This document shows positions 16,946 through 24,287 of a DNA stretch of 64,000 bases, in pieces. This DNA comes from Prostheceraeus crozeri (Eukaryota; Platyhelminthes; Polycladida; Euryleptidae), in assembly GCA_907163375.1 (NCBI GenBank), contig CAJQUW010008010.1, positions 98,246-162,245 of the forward strand, written 5' to 3'. The position numbers and the translations under genes are program-made. Positions within the stretch are counted from its first letter, which is position 1. Each line of letters starts with the position of its first letter. The notes beneath the pieces are model-generated. The model saw only the letters and a program-made list of their open reading frames with translations, was not told the origin of the DNA and ran no database searches.

Positions 16946-17401
16946 TTAGAAGTTATGGCAGCGTCGTCGTTTAGCGCCTGATGAATGATTAGAGCCTCTG
17001 CGACGTTTGCGTGAATGCCTTTTGACTGAAGATCGCACCTTACCAGCTCCGCGATGTTTCCTCCTTCCTTTTTTCATTCGTTTAGGTGATTTCTTTCCTT
17101 GAGTAACACCAGCAAAGGTCTGCTTCAATGTTTTTAAACCGCGTTCCTTCCCACGATTCAACAAACTGCTCTTAAAACTTCTACCTCTGGAAAGATCACT
17201 AGCAACATCACCAGCAAAGCCAACGGCATTACTTAAAACATTTCGTTTTAAAGATCTACCGACATTGGATATGAGAGGTGCTACAACAGATTTCAGTGCA
17301 CTAAGTATGCTACCTCCACGTTGGCGGCGAGCGCCGATGTAAATTTGTCCTCCACCACTTACATAGGAGGGTCGTGAATAAAATGAGGCAGTTGGATTCA
17401 T
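16946..17401 (-). CDS. Basic Gly-rich virion core-like protein (151 residues)
   Basis: The N-terminus is Ser/Gly/Tyr-rich (YVSGGGQIYIGARRQRGGS), followed by an amphipathic hydrophobic helix (ILSALKSVVAPLISNVGRSL) and a very basic C-terminal half rich in Lys and Arg. This layout resembles small adenovirus core or cement proteins (pX, pVI) and the small basic proteins of Polintons and adintoviruses. The Gly-Gly pairs could be protease cleavage sites, which is inference. It sits between integrase and capsid genes in the late-type block. The frame looks whole. Confidence 0.65.
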   Translation of the reverse strand: MNPTASFYSRPSYVSGGGQIYIGARRQRGGSILSALKSVVAPLISNVGRSLKRNVLSNAVGFAGDVASDLSRGRSFKSSLLNRGKERGLKTLKQTFAGVTQGKKSPKRMKKGRRKHRGAGKVRSSVKRHSRKRRRGSNHSSGAKRRRCHNF

Positions 17402-17442
17402 AGCTCAAACCCTAAACATTGTTAGTTACAACTTTGCATGAA

Positions 17443-18663
17443 TCACTGTCGATCACTTAGGTGAAAGATGTCGGCACGACGCATCCAAGAGTTCATACTT
17501 GAAGGATAACCAGTCCATTTAACAAGACACCATTCTTCACCTTGCCGTTTTTTACATCGAATGATTTTCTCTACCAAATATGTTTCACTTTCAGTGACTA
17601 CCTCAATCTCATCGCGGTAAAAGCTACCCTCAATTTCTTCATTATCGTAATCTTTCAACTTGTAGGTGGTGGGAGAGTCTTTTTGATTAATCCTTGATAC
17701 TGTAAATACCTCCTCTGTCCAATTCGGAAGGTACCCTTTAGCAAAAACACTTTTCACTTTTGAGATACGAACTTTATCACCAATTTTCACATCACTTTTC
17801 ACATGAGTGCGTTTACGTTGGAATGATTCGCGCACTTTATCTACATTGTCAGCATTTACATCTACTGGTCTGAGTCCAATAGAACGATGGATAGAGTGAT
17901 TGTAGGCATGGAGTGTATCTTGTAGAACCTTTGTCCAATTTTGTGTCAAGTTGGCAGTAAAATGTCGCCACAAGCGATTTTTTAATGTGCGATTAAAACG
18001 TTCAACGAGTGCAGCTTTATAAGCACTCTTTACACTAAACAACTCAATGTCATGCCTATCAAATAATCTTGTCATATGCTGATTTTCAAACTCTTTTCCT
18101 TGATCACTCTGAATTCTTTTTGGAATGCGGCCTTCTCGAAAAATTGTTTGGAATGCTTTTGCTACTCCTTTCCCTTCTTTAGTTTTTAAAGGTTGAGCCC
18201 ACGCATAACGCGAGAAAATATCAATGACGGTTAAAATAAAATTATTGCCCGAGTTATGTTTTGAAATGGAGGCAACATCACACAAATCTGCTTGCCACTG
18301 TTCATCGATGTCATGAACAATATAATGGCGGGTGCGGTACTTCTTTTTCGCTTGTTTGTGGAGTGTATAGGTAGCCTGACCCTTTAACCATCGTTTCACT
18401 TGTGATTGTGGAAGACGACTCGCTTTTGATAATTTCTTGATAGATGCAAATCCTGCCGGATGCTTTACATCATAATAGATTGACTTCAAACGTTCAGTCG
18501 ATGACGACTGACTCTTTTTCCTCCTTCTCATCTTTTTGCTTTCTTGCCTTTCTACATTTACAACAACTGCAGCATTTAGCTTTAGCGGTTTTGCGATCGT
18601 GTTCACATTGCTTACGGGTTTCATTGTGAGAGCTGGCGCAGCAAGTGCAAGTGACAACGACAT
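17443..18663 (-). CDS. int: Retroviral-type integrase with C-terminal chromodomain (up to 406 residues)
   Basis: It inserts the element and creates 6-bp duplications. A basic N-terminus with a helix-turn-helix-like KKLSKASRLPQSQVKRWL precedes the catalytic core: QWQADLCDVAS, IQSDQGKEFEN and ALVERFNRTLKNRLW give the D,D,E triad, with 33 residues between the second D and the E by my count. The SH3-like region follows (KIGDKVRISKVK). The last 50 residues form a chromodomain (YLVEKIIRC, LVKWTGYPSS, SWMRRADI) that may steer insertion to modified histones. The ATG at 18663 lies inside an overlapping Cys-rich ORF, and an internal ATG at 18531 (MRRRKK) is an alternative start. The frame looks whole. 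Confidence 0.92.
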   Translation of the reverse strand: MSLSLALAAPALTMKPVSNVNTIAKPLKLNAAVVVNVERQESKKMRRRKKSQSSSTERLKSIYYDVKHPAGFASIKKLSKASRLPQSQVKRWLKGQATYTLHKQAKKKYRTRHYIVHDIDEQWQADLCDVASISKHNSGNNFILTVIDIFSRYAWAQPLKTKEGKGVAKAFQTIFREGRIPKRIQSDQGKEFENQHMTRLFDRHDIELFSVKSAYKAALVERFNRTLKNRLWRHFTANLTQNWTKVLQDTLHAYNHSIHRSIGLRPVDVNADNVDKVRESFQRKRTHVKSDVKIGDKVRISKVKSVFAKGYLPNWTEEVFTVSRINQKDSPTTYKLKDYDNEEIEGSFYRDEIEVVTESETYLVEKIIRCKKRQGEEWCLVKWTGYPSSMNSWMRRADIFHLSDRQ

Positions 18664-18709
18664 TCACCTCTGGCGGCTCATTACATGGCAAGCAACACAT
18701 CTGCTTCAT
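18494..18709 (-). CDS. Cysteine-rich small ORF overlapping the integrase 5' end (71 residues)
   Basis: The ATG at 18709 comes right after the stop of the gene ending at 18711. The 71 residues hold a dozen Cys, many in CC or CxxC pairs (MCCLPC, CTCC, CCSCCKC), then a charged Lys/Glu tail. The composition suggests metal binding. It overlaps the first 57 codons of the longest integrase frame. Polinton 2 preserves it at 47910-48125 with one visible amino acid change. It may be a real gene, with the integrase then starting at 18531, or a chance product of the overlapping frame. The tight stop-to-start spacing favours a real gene. Confidence 0.5.
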   Translation of the reverse strand: MKQMCCLPCNEPPEVNVVVTCTCCASSHNETRKQCEHDRKTAKAKCCSCCKCRKARKQKDEKEEKESVVID

Positions 18710-18710
18710 A

Positions 18711-19403
18711 TTAATAGTCTGAGAACATGTATTTCCTAGGAGGAGCTGTTTTACGTTTTCCTTTTACTAGTTTTAGTGGTGATGTAGATCTACGTCGAGT
18801 TCTTCCTCTTGTTTGCTTAGTGAGTGTGGGAGGGGATGTAGCAGGTGACGTCTTAAACCAATTTGTTGGCATTTTCATCGCCTGAAGCATTGGAGCAGTA
18901 GCCACTGTTGAATCAAGTTCTTTCAATGTCTCATTATTTAAAGCAAATTTTAGCACATTATGCTTTTTCAATAGTTTAAGAAAGTATGACCAACCAGGTG
19001 GAACATAGCCCTGACGGCGCTTTCTACGTGTCGCATACTGAATCAAGTCTTCATAACGTGAAGCATCAATCACTTTATTTTCATCTGTAATGATTTCTCC
19101 TCTATCATTTACATTGAGATGGGGTTCAATACTGTTGAAAAGAGATATGGCATGTGCGCGAGATGCTAAAGGTGTAGCAGTCGATACAGAGTCACGCATC
19201 TTATTCTTCAAGTTTTTCAATTGCTCAACAGTTTCCGATTGTAATAATACAGCACGATGTGGATCTTTGATGTGAACATTTTGCTGATAATCTATTTCTT
19301 TCCTATGCATTTGATTTGCAAGAGGTTGCTTTACTTGCTGCATGGCAGTCAATTGTACATATTCATCCTGAGGAATAACAATCATGCGAGAATAAGAACT
19401 CAT
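18711..19403 (-). CDS. Conserved Polinton protein of unknown function, 230 residues
   Basis: The ATG at 19403 overlaps the ATPase stop by four bases (ATGA type). The N-terminus MIVIPQDEYVQL is typical of a protein often found beside the ATPase in Polintons. The middle is a helical region (SETVEQLKNLKNKMRD), then RYEDLIQYATRRKRRQGYVPPGWSYFLKLLKK, and the C-terminal 60 residues are Thr/Ser/Arg/Lys-rich and probably bind nucleic acid or capsid. No enzyme motif is visible. Position and basic tail suggest a virion component. The frame looks whole and matches its Polinton 2 counterpart closely. Confidence 0.65.
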   Translation of the reverse strand: MSSYSRMIVIPQDEYVQLTAMQQVKQPLANQMHRKEIDYQQNVHIKDPHRAVLLQSETVEQLKNLKNKMRDSVSTATPLASRAHAISLFNSIEPHLNVNDRGEIITDENKVIDASRYEDLIQYATRRKRRQGYVPPGWSYFLKLLKKHNVLKFALNNETLKELDSTVATAPMLQAMKMPTNWFKTSPATSPPTLTKQTRGRTRRRSTSPLKLVKGKRKTAPPRKYMFSDY

Positions 19404-20017
19404 AGTTTGTAGATAATCATGGGAGTTTTCAAAATATCACTTCGAAATCTAAATTCTTCCGGACACTCTTGCGTAAAGTCAATGAATAAGTAACCGTATG
19501 GTTTTTCAGTAGCTGCTTGAAAAATTTCAATTAAGGCTTTTGATCCTCTGGGTGCAGCTTGTCGCGCTAAAATTTCAAATTGGCTTTTATCTCGCGGATT
19601 CTTGAAAATAGCATAATAGTGTGTATTCAGGTTTCGTGTACGAGCTTCTTTTCCATCAGGAAACAAATTTTGTGTGATATAGATGATAAAACACCTTTTA
19701 TGATGTGCTGCACGAGTGAACATATCTGTAACATCTTTTGAATTCTTACTTTCTTTTAATAAATCATCCAATACAACAACATCATTAGACTGAAGTTTAT
19801 CCACTGCAATAATTCCTTCATGTCGAATAAAGTTGCGACTTTGCAATTCCTGAAACAGCGACGGTTGATAAATACCATAACACCAAATCACTCGATTGAT
19901 AGGTTCCTTAAACAACTCCCTTCTTTTATCCAATAAATTCAGCGTGAAAACAGTTTTACCTGCATGAGATTGACCTGATACAGTCAGAACTTTATCACAT
20001 TGAAGTCTGAAATCCAT
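19400..20017 (-). CDS. FtsK/A32-type genome packaging ATPase (205 residues)
   Basis: It is expected to drive DNA into the capsid. The Walker A motif GQSHAGKT lies near residue 14, Walker B VVVLDDLL near residue 80, and a sensor-type segment IYITQNLF near residue 110, in the order and spacing of the Polinton ATPase family. The open frame extends upstream to a TTG at 20065, but the first ATG is at 20017 (MDFRLQCDKVLTVSG), which places the Walker A loop directly after the first strand as in the family. It overlaps the next gene start by four bases. The frame looks whole. Confidence 0.88.
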   Translation of the reverse strand: MDFRLQCDKVLTVSGQSHAGKTVFTLNLLDKRRELFKEPINRVIWCYGIYQPSLFQELQSRNFIRHEGIIAVDKLQSNDVVVLDDLLKESKNSKDVTDMFTRAAHHKRCFIIYITQNLFPDGKEARTRNLNTHYYAIFKNPRDKSQFEILARQAAPRGSKALIEIFQAATEKPYGYLFIDFTQECPEEFRFRSDILKTPMIIYKL

Positions 20018-20048
20018 TTTATTACTTTGAGATTCAACATTTGCATAA

Positions 20049-20390
20049 TTAACGTCTAGAGCCAAAGATATTACCCAATAGGTTGCCCACGGCAGGAGCT
20101 ATCATTGGAAGTATTGCTGAAAGGAAACCGCCCTTTTGTGTTAGAGTTTTCCTCTTCCTTTGAAGGGTGACTTTAGGATTGGAGATGAAACGCAATTTCG
20201 TAGCATATCGCTTAAGTAACTTTCGTTGTTTTGGCGCTAATTTCTTCGTCCTCAACTTCCTCACATGAGAAATAATTTCACGGATGAATTTATCATTAGC
20301 ATGTCGTATAGCATTGTATCGCTGATTTGCTTTCATTCGTCGGAGAGCTTGAATGGCTGAAGAAAACTTTTGACTTTTACGTTTCGCCAT
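20049..20390 (-). CDS. Small basic protein with hydrophobic C-terminus (113 residues)
   Basis: The ATG at 20390 starts MAKRKSQKFSSAIQAL. The first 85 residues are strongly basic and helical. The C-terminus TQKGGFLSAILPMIAPAVG followed by a Gly/Leu-rich end is a hydrophobic amphipathic segment behind a Lys-Gly-Gly site. Small proteins with this basic-then-KGGFL layout are a standard Polinton part and resemble adenovirus pX or pVI, which bind DNA or disrupt membranes after protease cutting. The 3' end overlaps the upstream extension of the ATPase frame. The frame looks whole. Confidence 0.7.
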   Translation of the reverse strand: MAKRKSQKFSSAIQALRRMKANQRYNAIRHANDKFIREIISHVRKLRTKKLAPKQRKLLKRYATKLRFISNPKVTLQRKRKTLTQKGGFLSAILPMIAPAVGNLLGNIFGSRR

Positions 20391-20441
20391 TTTCCGTGTT
20401 AGTCTTTGCTAAAACCTATCTTTACCACATTTGCATAGGTA

Positions 20442-20765
20442 CTAACTATTGCGACATAAGTGACACTCGAAATGAGCAATATCACAGTGGCTACATTTGC
20501 AAAGTTGAATGCAATTACGTATGAAACAGCGTTGACAAAAAGCATGCTTACATCTCTTGAAGATGCGCTTTTCATTTCCATCCTTTCGCTTACATACATC
20601 ACAACACATAGTTTCGCCGTTACTGATGTCTATAGCAAGTCTTTTTGAAGATATGAATTTGCTAGCCTTTTCTAAATAATAGACGCATGTACAGAAGGAA
20701 TATACTTCGAGAGTGAGCAGACATAGCTCGAAAACCAGTTGTGCTACAATCAAGTACCACTGCAT
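20442..20765 (-). CDS. Membrane-anchored RING-type protein (107 residues)
   Basis: The open frame begins at a TTG, and the ATG at 20765 is taken as start (MQWYLIVAQLVFELCLLTL). Residues about 3-30 form a single hydrophobic membrane segment. The C-terminal half has the RING spacing: CDVC, then about 12 residues, CKHAFCQRC, a helix, and later CHLC, with CxHxxCxxC at its centre. RING proteins act as E3 ubiquitin ligases, so a host-directed role at a membrane is plausible but inferred. The gene abuts the stop of the gene at 20768. Polinton 2 keeps it almost unchanged. The frame looks whole. Confidence 0.7.
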   Translation of the reverse strand: MQWYLIVAQLVFELCLLTLEVYSFCTCVYYLEKASKFISSKRLAIDISNGETMCCDVCKRKDGNEKRIFKRCKHAFCQRCFIRNCIQLCKCSHCDIAHFECHLCRNS

Positions 20766-20767
20766 TT

Positions 20768-21178
20768 TCAATTTTTCTTTATGGAAAGTTGAATGTGAAT
20801 ATCTGAAATCGCTTCAATCACTAGACTACTACCATGATGGTTAAATGCGTTAAGACGTTCAGCAATTTTTATCATATGTCTTTTAAAAAATTCTTCGGGG
20901 TGATATACCACTTCCATTGAATAAGAAGCAAAATGGAAAGAGCGACTTTCCACCTCTTCCTTTCCAAAATGACTAAACTTAATTTTCGCAACTAATCGCG
21001 CCATGACAATGCTATCAGAGAATGTATTCATTAACTCTAGAAATAGAGTGCTAGCATCATCGACCACTGCTTCGATGTCGGTCTCATCTTTATGAAAATT
21101 TATCACATAATCTTGAACAGCTCCTTTTAAACTTTGCCTATGAAAATGTAATGTTCCGCAGTCGTTTGAGAAAGACAT
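20768..21178 (-). CDS. Conserved Polinton protein of unknown function, 136 residues
   Basis: The ATG at 21178 opens MSFSNDCGTLHF. The C-terminal part FKRHMIKIAERLNAFNHHGSSL followed by IEAISDIHIQLS resembles the fragment FxxRGSGWxLxxIxxLxIxI that commonly precedes or accompanies polymerase genes in invertebrate Polintons. The resemblance is remembered, not searched. There is no membrane segment or zinc motif. The frame looks whole here, and the counterpart in Polinton 2 looks broken. Confidence 0.55.
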   Translation of the reverse strand: MSFSNDCGTLHFHRQSLKGAVQDYVINFHKDETDIEAVVDDASTLFLELMNTFSDSIVMARLVAKIKFSHFGKEEVESRSFHFASYSMEVVYHPEEFFKRHMIKIAERLNAFNHHGSSLVIEAISDIHIQLSIKKN

Positions 21179-21262
21179 GATCGCCCTTTAACTAACCCAT
21201 CCATTGCATGAAAACAACTCTTCTCATAGTAACATTTATTGAATAACGGTAACAAGCATGCA

Positions 21263-21793
21263 TTATAAATCAATGGTTTGAAAGAGATAAAATAGATAAA
21301 GCTGGTAACTATCATACAGCGAGCAATGATAACCATACAGGACTTTGGCAGTGCTGAGGTAAGGAGGAAAGAAGCATTGGTTATGAATGTAGCTACTACA
21401 ACGAACAGACAAAATAGGAACGCACAAATCCTTAAAACGTTTCGTGACTTCATGATAGTGTTGATTCCCTCTACTATCCCAAGGTGGGAGCAAAATATCA
21501 TCAATGATTAAATTAGGAAATACTTTCCTCTCCTTACCAGGATTATTACAAAAGATGCGTATAACATTGAAAGCAGCTAACCATCGTTTAAAGTCAATAA
21601 GAAGAGCACTCTCACAAGAAAAGCCATAGTCTTGCAAATATTTCAGATTAAGTCCATGAATGTGTTTTCTCGCCCATTGATCAACATTGGGATCGCAGTT
21701 GGCATGTTGATGATAGACACTAACAATCTGATATGTCCAATTGTTCATAGCAATAGCACTGAGCTCCTGTACAGGTTCACCCTCACAATCCAT
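21263..21793 (-). CDS. DEDD-type exonuclease-like protein (176 residues)
   Basis: A hydrophobic strand (SIIIF, in frame before the ATG at 21793) leads into MDCEGEPVQELSAIAM, the DxEG motif I of DnaQ-like 3'-5' exonucleases. The YHCSLYDSYQLYLFYLF block near the C-terminus has the look of the last motif. The middle includes a conserved-looking DFKRWLAAFNVIRIFCNN. A good splice acceptor (tttccgttttag) precedes the extra five codons, so the true start may be further upstream. Family B polymerases already have an exonuclease, so a separate enzyme might process ends or act on RNA, which is speculation. The frame looks whole and closely matches Polinton 2. Confidence 0.5.
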   Translation of the reverse strand: MDCEGEPVQELSAIAMNNWTYQIVSVYHQHANCDPNVDQWARKHIHGLNLKYLQDYGFSCESALLIDFKRWLAAFNVIRIFCNNPGKERKVFPNLIIDDILLPPWDSRGNQHYHEVTKRFKDLCVPILSVRCSSYIHNQCFFPPYLSTAKVLYGYHCSLYDSYQLYLFYLFQTIDL

Positions 21794-21845
21794 AAAAATG
21801 ATGATAGAAGCCTAAAACGGAAATTTACACATCTAAGGAAACGTT

Positions 21846-22094
21846 CTATAACATATTACAAAATGAAGAATTACATCGATGCTTTTCACGACAAAATACA
21901 CAAATGATATGATGGCAACGAAGAAGTAAAATGTATCTAATAAGACCACGTCTACGACACTCAAAGCACATAAGCGAATTGTCATAGGGTAGAGTTAGGA
22001 AAGGACTAGTAATTCTCCTTCTTTGATTTGCGTTTTGATGCAGCATTCTTCTCCGACTTGCGCTTCGTACCACTGCTGTTAAGGATTTGATCAA
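21846..22094 (-). CDS. Small RING-type protein
   Basis: The RING signature is compact: MCFECRRRG, then CHHIICVFC, then CNSSFC, giving CxxC...CxHxxCxxC...CxxxxC. The open frame extends upstream to a non-ATG codon through an Arg-rich stretch that overlaps the tail of the 22-kb gene, but the ATG at 21971 directly before CFEC, downstream of the neighbour's stop, is the more economical start (about 41 residues). It is a distant relative of the 20442 RING protein. A role in ubiquitin transfer is plausible but unproven. It is nearly identical in Polinton 2. Confidence 0.55.
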   Translation of the reverse strand: MIKSLTAVVRSASRRRMLHQNANQRRRITSPFLTLPYDNSLMCFECRRRGLIRYILLLRCHHIICVFCREKHRCNSSFCNML

Positions 22095-22780
22095 TTATGT
22101 CGTCCACGTTGGGTGGTTTTGGAATATATAGGATGGATTCCATATGCATGGAGAGAGAGGCTATTTTATTATCCTTATGCCGACCATAATATAGCCCATT
22201 CACTTTGAAAAGGATATCCCAAGTACCTTCTCCGAGCTCGTCGCATGTGATGGGTGTTGAATGATCTCCCTCCTTCTTATAGTAAGTACACCAATGTGAT
22301 ACCGGTAGGCAAATGTGATTACCATCCCAAATCTTTCTATAGGGAGTATCCTTGTCATCTCTCGCCTTCCACTCTTGAGCAAGAGGAGTAGGAATGTCCA
22401 TATTTAATGTCACGTACTCCTCAATAATATCAAGTTGGTGGCGAATGTACGGACTCACGGGGATCAGTATGTAGTCCCCATACTGATTGTGCATTATCTT
22501 GACATCCGTGGAAGGGAGCATTCCCGTTTGGAGTACTACGCCATGATCGTCATAACGCAAGACTTGTTTAAATTTACGCTGTAGCGGTGTAGGATTATGT
22601 ACCTTGGTTGTTTCTTCCACTGGCCTCAGTTGTAGATGATCTGATCGTAGCGAACCTTGTAACGTTTGACCGCCATTTTGTCCTACTAGCGCAGCAGATG
22701 GAGTAGATGCCTGAAAATGAAAAAGATTGTATTAAGTTTACGTTCAAGGGAGGAGAGGGAGGAAAGTAGCGACTTACCAT
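22006..22780 (-). CDS. Early-type Polinton protein with basic tail, spliced start
   Basis: The open frame has no nearby ATG of its own. A TATATAAA/CCAAT promoter leads to an ATG at 22778-22780 that abuts a gtaagt donor, and an acceptor at 22711 brings the frame in phase. The body has TGMLPSTDVKIM, YILIPVSPYIRHQLDIIEEYV, a Trp/Tyr-rich middle (SHWCTYYKKEGD, GTWDILFKVNGLYYG) and a bipartite nuclear-localisation-like tail (KRKSEKNAASKRKSKK). It is beta-rich with a basic end, which would suit a nuclear DNA-binding protein such as a single-strand-binding protein. That is inference. It is the outermost gene on this side. The frame looks whole. Confidence 0.55.
22711..22777 (-). other. 67-nt intron directly after a start codon
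   Basis: On the minus strand the ATG is followed at once by gtaagtcgctac, and the acceptor cattttcag ends at 22711, before GCATCTACTCC. The length equals the first polymerase intron at 7077-7143, and the first residues encoded after both introns are Ser/Thr/Pro-rich. Polinton 2 keeps the same arrangement at 43815. Confidence 0.65.
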
Positions 22781-22877
22781 TTTAGTTGGATAATAGAATA
22801 GAATAGAGAGAGGAAATGTGCGTCCGTCACTCGTGTGATTCAACGATGGAATGATTCTCACTGTGGAAGGCTCGCTA

Positions 22878-22923
22878 TTTATATAGAAATGTTTGATTCT
22901 CATTGGATGATGATCCTCATTGG
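22878..22923 (-). promoter_or_regulatory. CCAAT and TATA promoter of the 22780 gene
   Basis: Minus-strand TATATAAA lies at 22878-22885. CCAAT boxes lie upstream at 22902-22906 and 22919-22923. The leader to the ATG is about 100 bp. The layout matches the polymerase promoter and is conserved in Polinton 2 at 39682-39727. Confidence 0.65.
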
Positions 22924-22989
22924 ACAATAACATCAAGCTGATTCCAAATCTGACCTCCGTTTACCAATCCGAGCCTTCATTCGCCCGCT

Positions 22990-23392
22990 GGAGCTGTTTC
23001 TTGGGAAATTCTAACTCTATCGTTTTTCGTCAATCTCCCAAAATCTTAAATGGTGTCTCACATCTAAACGAAGACAGATAGGAACAAGGCGATTCTTTCA
23101 GTGAATTTGTCTCACTCTTAGCTTTCAAACGAGCTATTGCACGACTTTCTACGATCTCTAGAACCAAAGTTGGAAGATCGGTGCCGGGGGGGGGGGGGAC
23201 GTCAGCGAAACTTTTTCTCTCCGATTGACTTGAAACTCTCCATACCGATGCAGAATTTCACGCTGAATCCGAATCTGGCCTCCGTTTTCCCATCCGATGC
23301 CTCGTTTTGACGCTACAGCCCAAAACGTCCAAAATTCTAACTCTGTCGGTTTTCGACAGTCTCCCAAAATCTTAAATGGCGCCTCACATCTA
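22990..23392. repeat. Degenerate terminal-repeat subunits, gene-free
   Basis: The stretch contains a diverged copy of the terminal-repeat subunit (cttagctttcaaacgagctattg, an oligo-G run at about 23188-23200) but is not matched by the left arm. Part of it is shared with 39590-39665 in Polinton 2. No gene is seen. Confidence 0.5.
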
Positions 23393-24281
23393 AACGAAGA
23401 CAGATATGAACAAGCCGTTTCTTTCAGTGAATTTGTCTCACTCTTAGCTTTCAAACGAGCTATGGCACGACAAAATCCGTCCACTGGAAGCCAAGATCGA
23501 AGCCAGCTCTCCCGAGGGGGGGGAGGTCAGTGAAATTTGATGAAAAATGTTTTGGTGACGGTCCCAGTTCGAAATTCCACACTTTGGAAAATTTTCAAAA
23601 TTTTACCCATACAAAGTCACTCTGACACTTAGGATGTTTTCAGGTGAGCGAGCTCCGACCTAAAATCTTGTAACCGCTCTAACTTTTGAACGGCTGGTCC
23701 GATTGACTCGCAACAAAAAATGTTGTCGAGCAGTTTTTTCTCCTCTTTCAAACGAGTAGCCTTAAGACAAAATCCGTTCACTAGAACCAAAGTTAGAAGA
23801 TTGCTGTCGGGGGGGGGGGGGAGGTCAGTGAAATTTGATGAAAAATGTTTTGGTGACGGTCCCAGCTCGAAATTCCACACTTTGGAAAATTTTCAAAATT
23901 TTACCCATACAAAGCCACTCTGACACTTAGGATTTTTCAGGTGAGCTACGACAGTCCACCCTCCCAACCTGGCCGGCACACCACGCCAGCCTGGCCGGCA
24001 CACCACGCCAGCCTGGCCGGCACACCACGCCAACCTAGACACCACATCACCGCGCGCTATACGACGGTCGTCCAGAGGGGGGGGGGAGGACGACGACGTC
24101 AGCGAACCTGACGGACGCACGTGGCCGGCACACCACGACACTCTGCCGTTCCAGAGGGGGGGGACGTCAGACCCGAAGCACCACGGCGGCCGACCACGAC
24201 ACTCTGCCGGTCCAGAGGGGGGGGGACGTCAGCGACGGCGGCCATCTTGCGCTATCCAGAAGTGGAGTTTTACTTACTACT
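23393..24281. repeat. Polinton 1 right terminal inverted repeat
   Basis: It is the reverse complement of 1207-2051. It is longer mainly because the short unit ctggccggcacaccacgcc is present three times here against once at the left, and oligo-G runs differ in length. Elsewhere the match is close, consistent with recent insertion. Confidence 0.9.
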
Positions 24282-24287
24282 GGCCCC
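24282..24287. repeat. Target site duplication, right (ggcccc)
   Basis: It is an exact copy of 1201-1206 following the terminal acttactact. Confidence 0.92.

Larger units (their letters stand above)
1207..24281. mobile_element. Polinton (Maverick) 1, both ends present
   Basis: This 23,075-bp element has terminal inverted repeats of about 845 and 889 bp, ends in AGT...ACT and is flanked by perfect 6-bp direct repeats. It carries the Polinton core set: family B DNA polymerase, retroviral-type integrase with chromodomain, FtsK/A32-like packaging ATPase, adenain-like protease and double-jelly-roll major capsid protein. It also carries accessory genes (two RING proteins, two PC4-like proteins, a TBP-like frame, an exonuclease-like protein, and a left-arm array of small genes). 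Most genes look whole. A few (polymerase, TBP-like, protease, perhaps the coiled-coil gene) look broken, roughly four to six breaks in all. The near-identical ends, intact target duplication and close match to Polinton 2 point to a fairly recent insertion. Confidence 0.95.

Noticed and set aside
21127-21504. Minus-strand frame with two hydrophobic segments overlapping the exonuclease-like gene, also open in Polinton 2
   Set aside because: It is read in another frame of a better-supported gene and runs into the start of the 20768 gene. Its conservation is expected from the near-identity of the two elements. It has no features beyond hydrophobicity.
22595-22936. 113-residue minus-strand frame across the promoter and first intron of the 22780 gene
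   Set aside because: It runs through the TATA box and a well-formed intron, so it is more likely a chance open frame. It starts upstream of the inferred transcription start.
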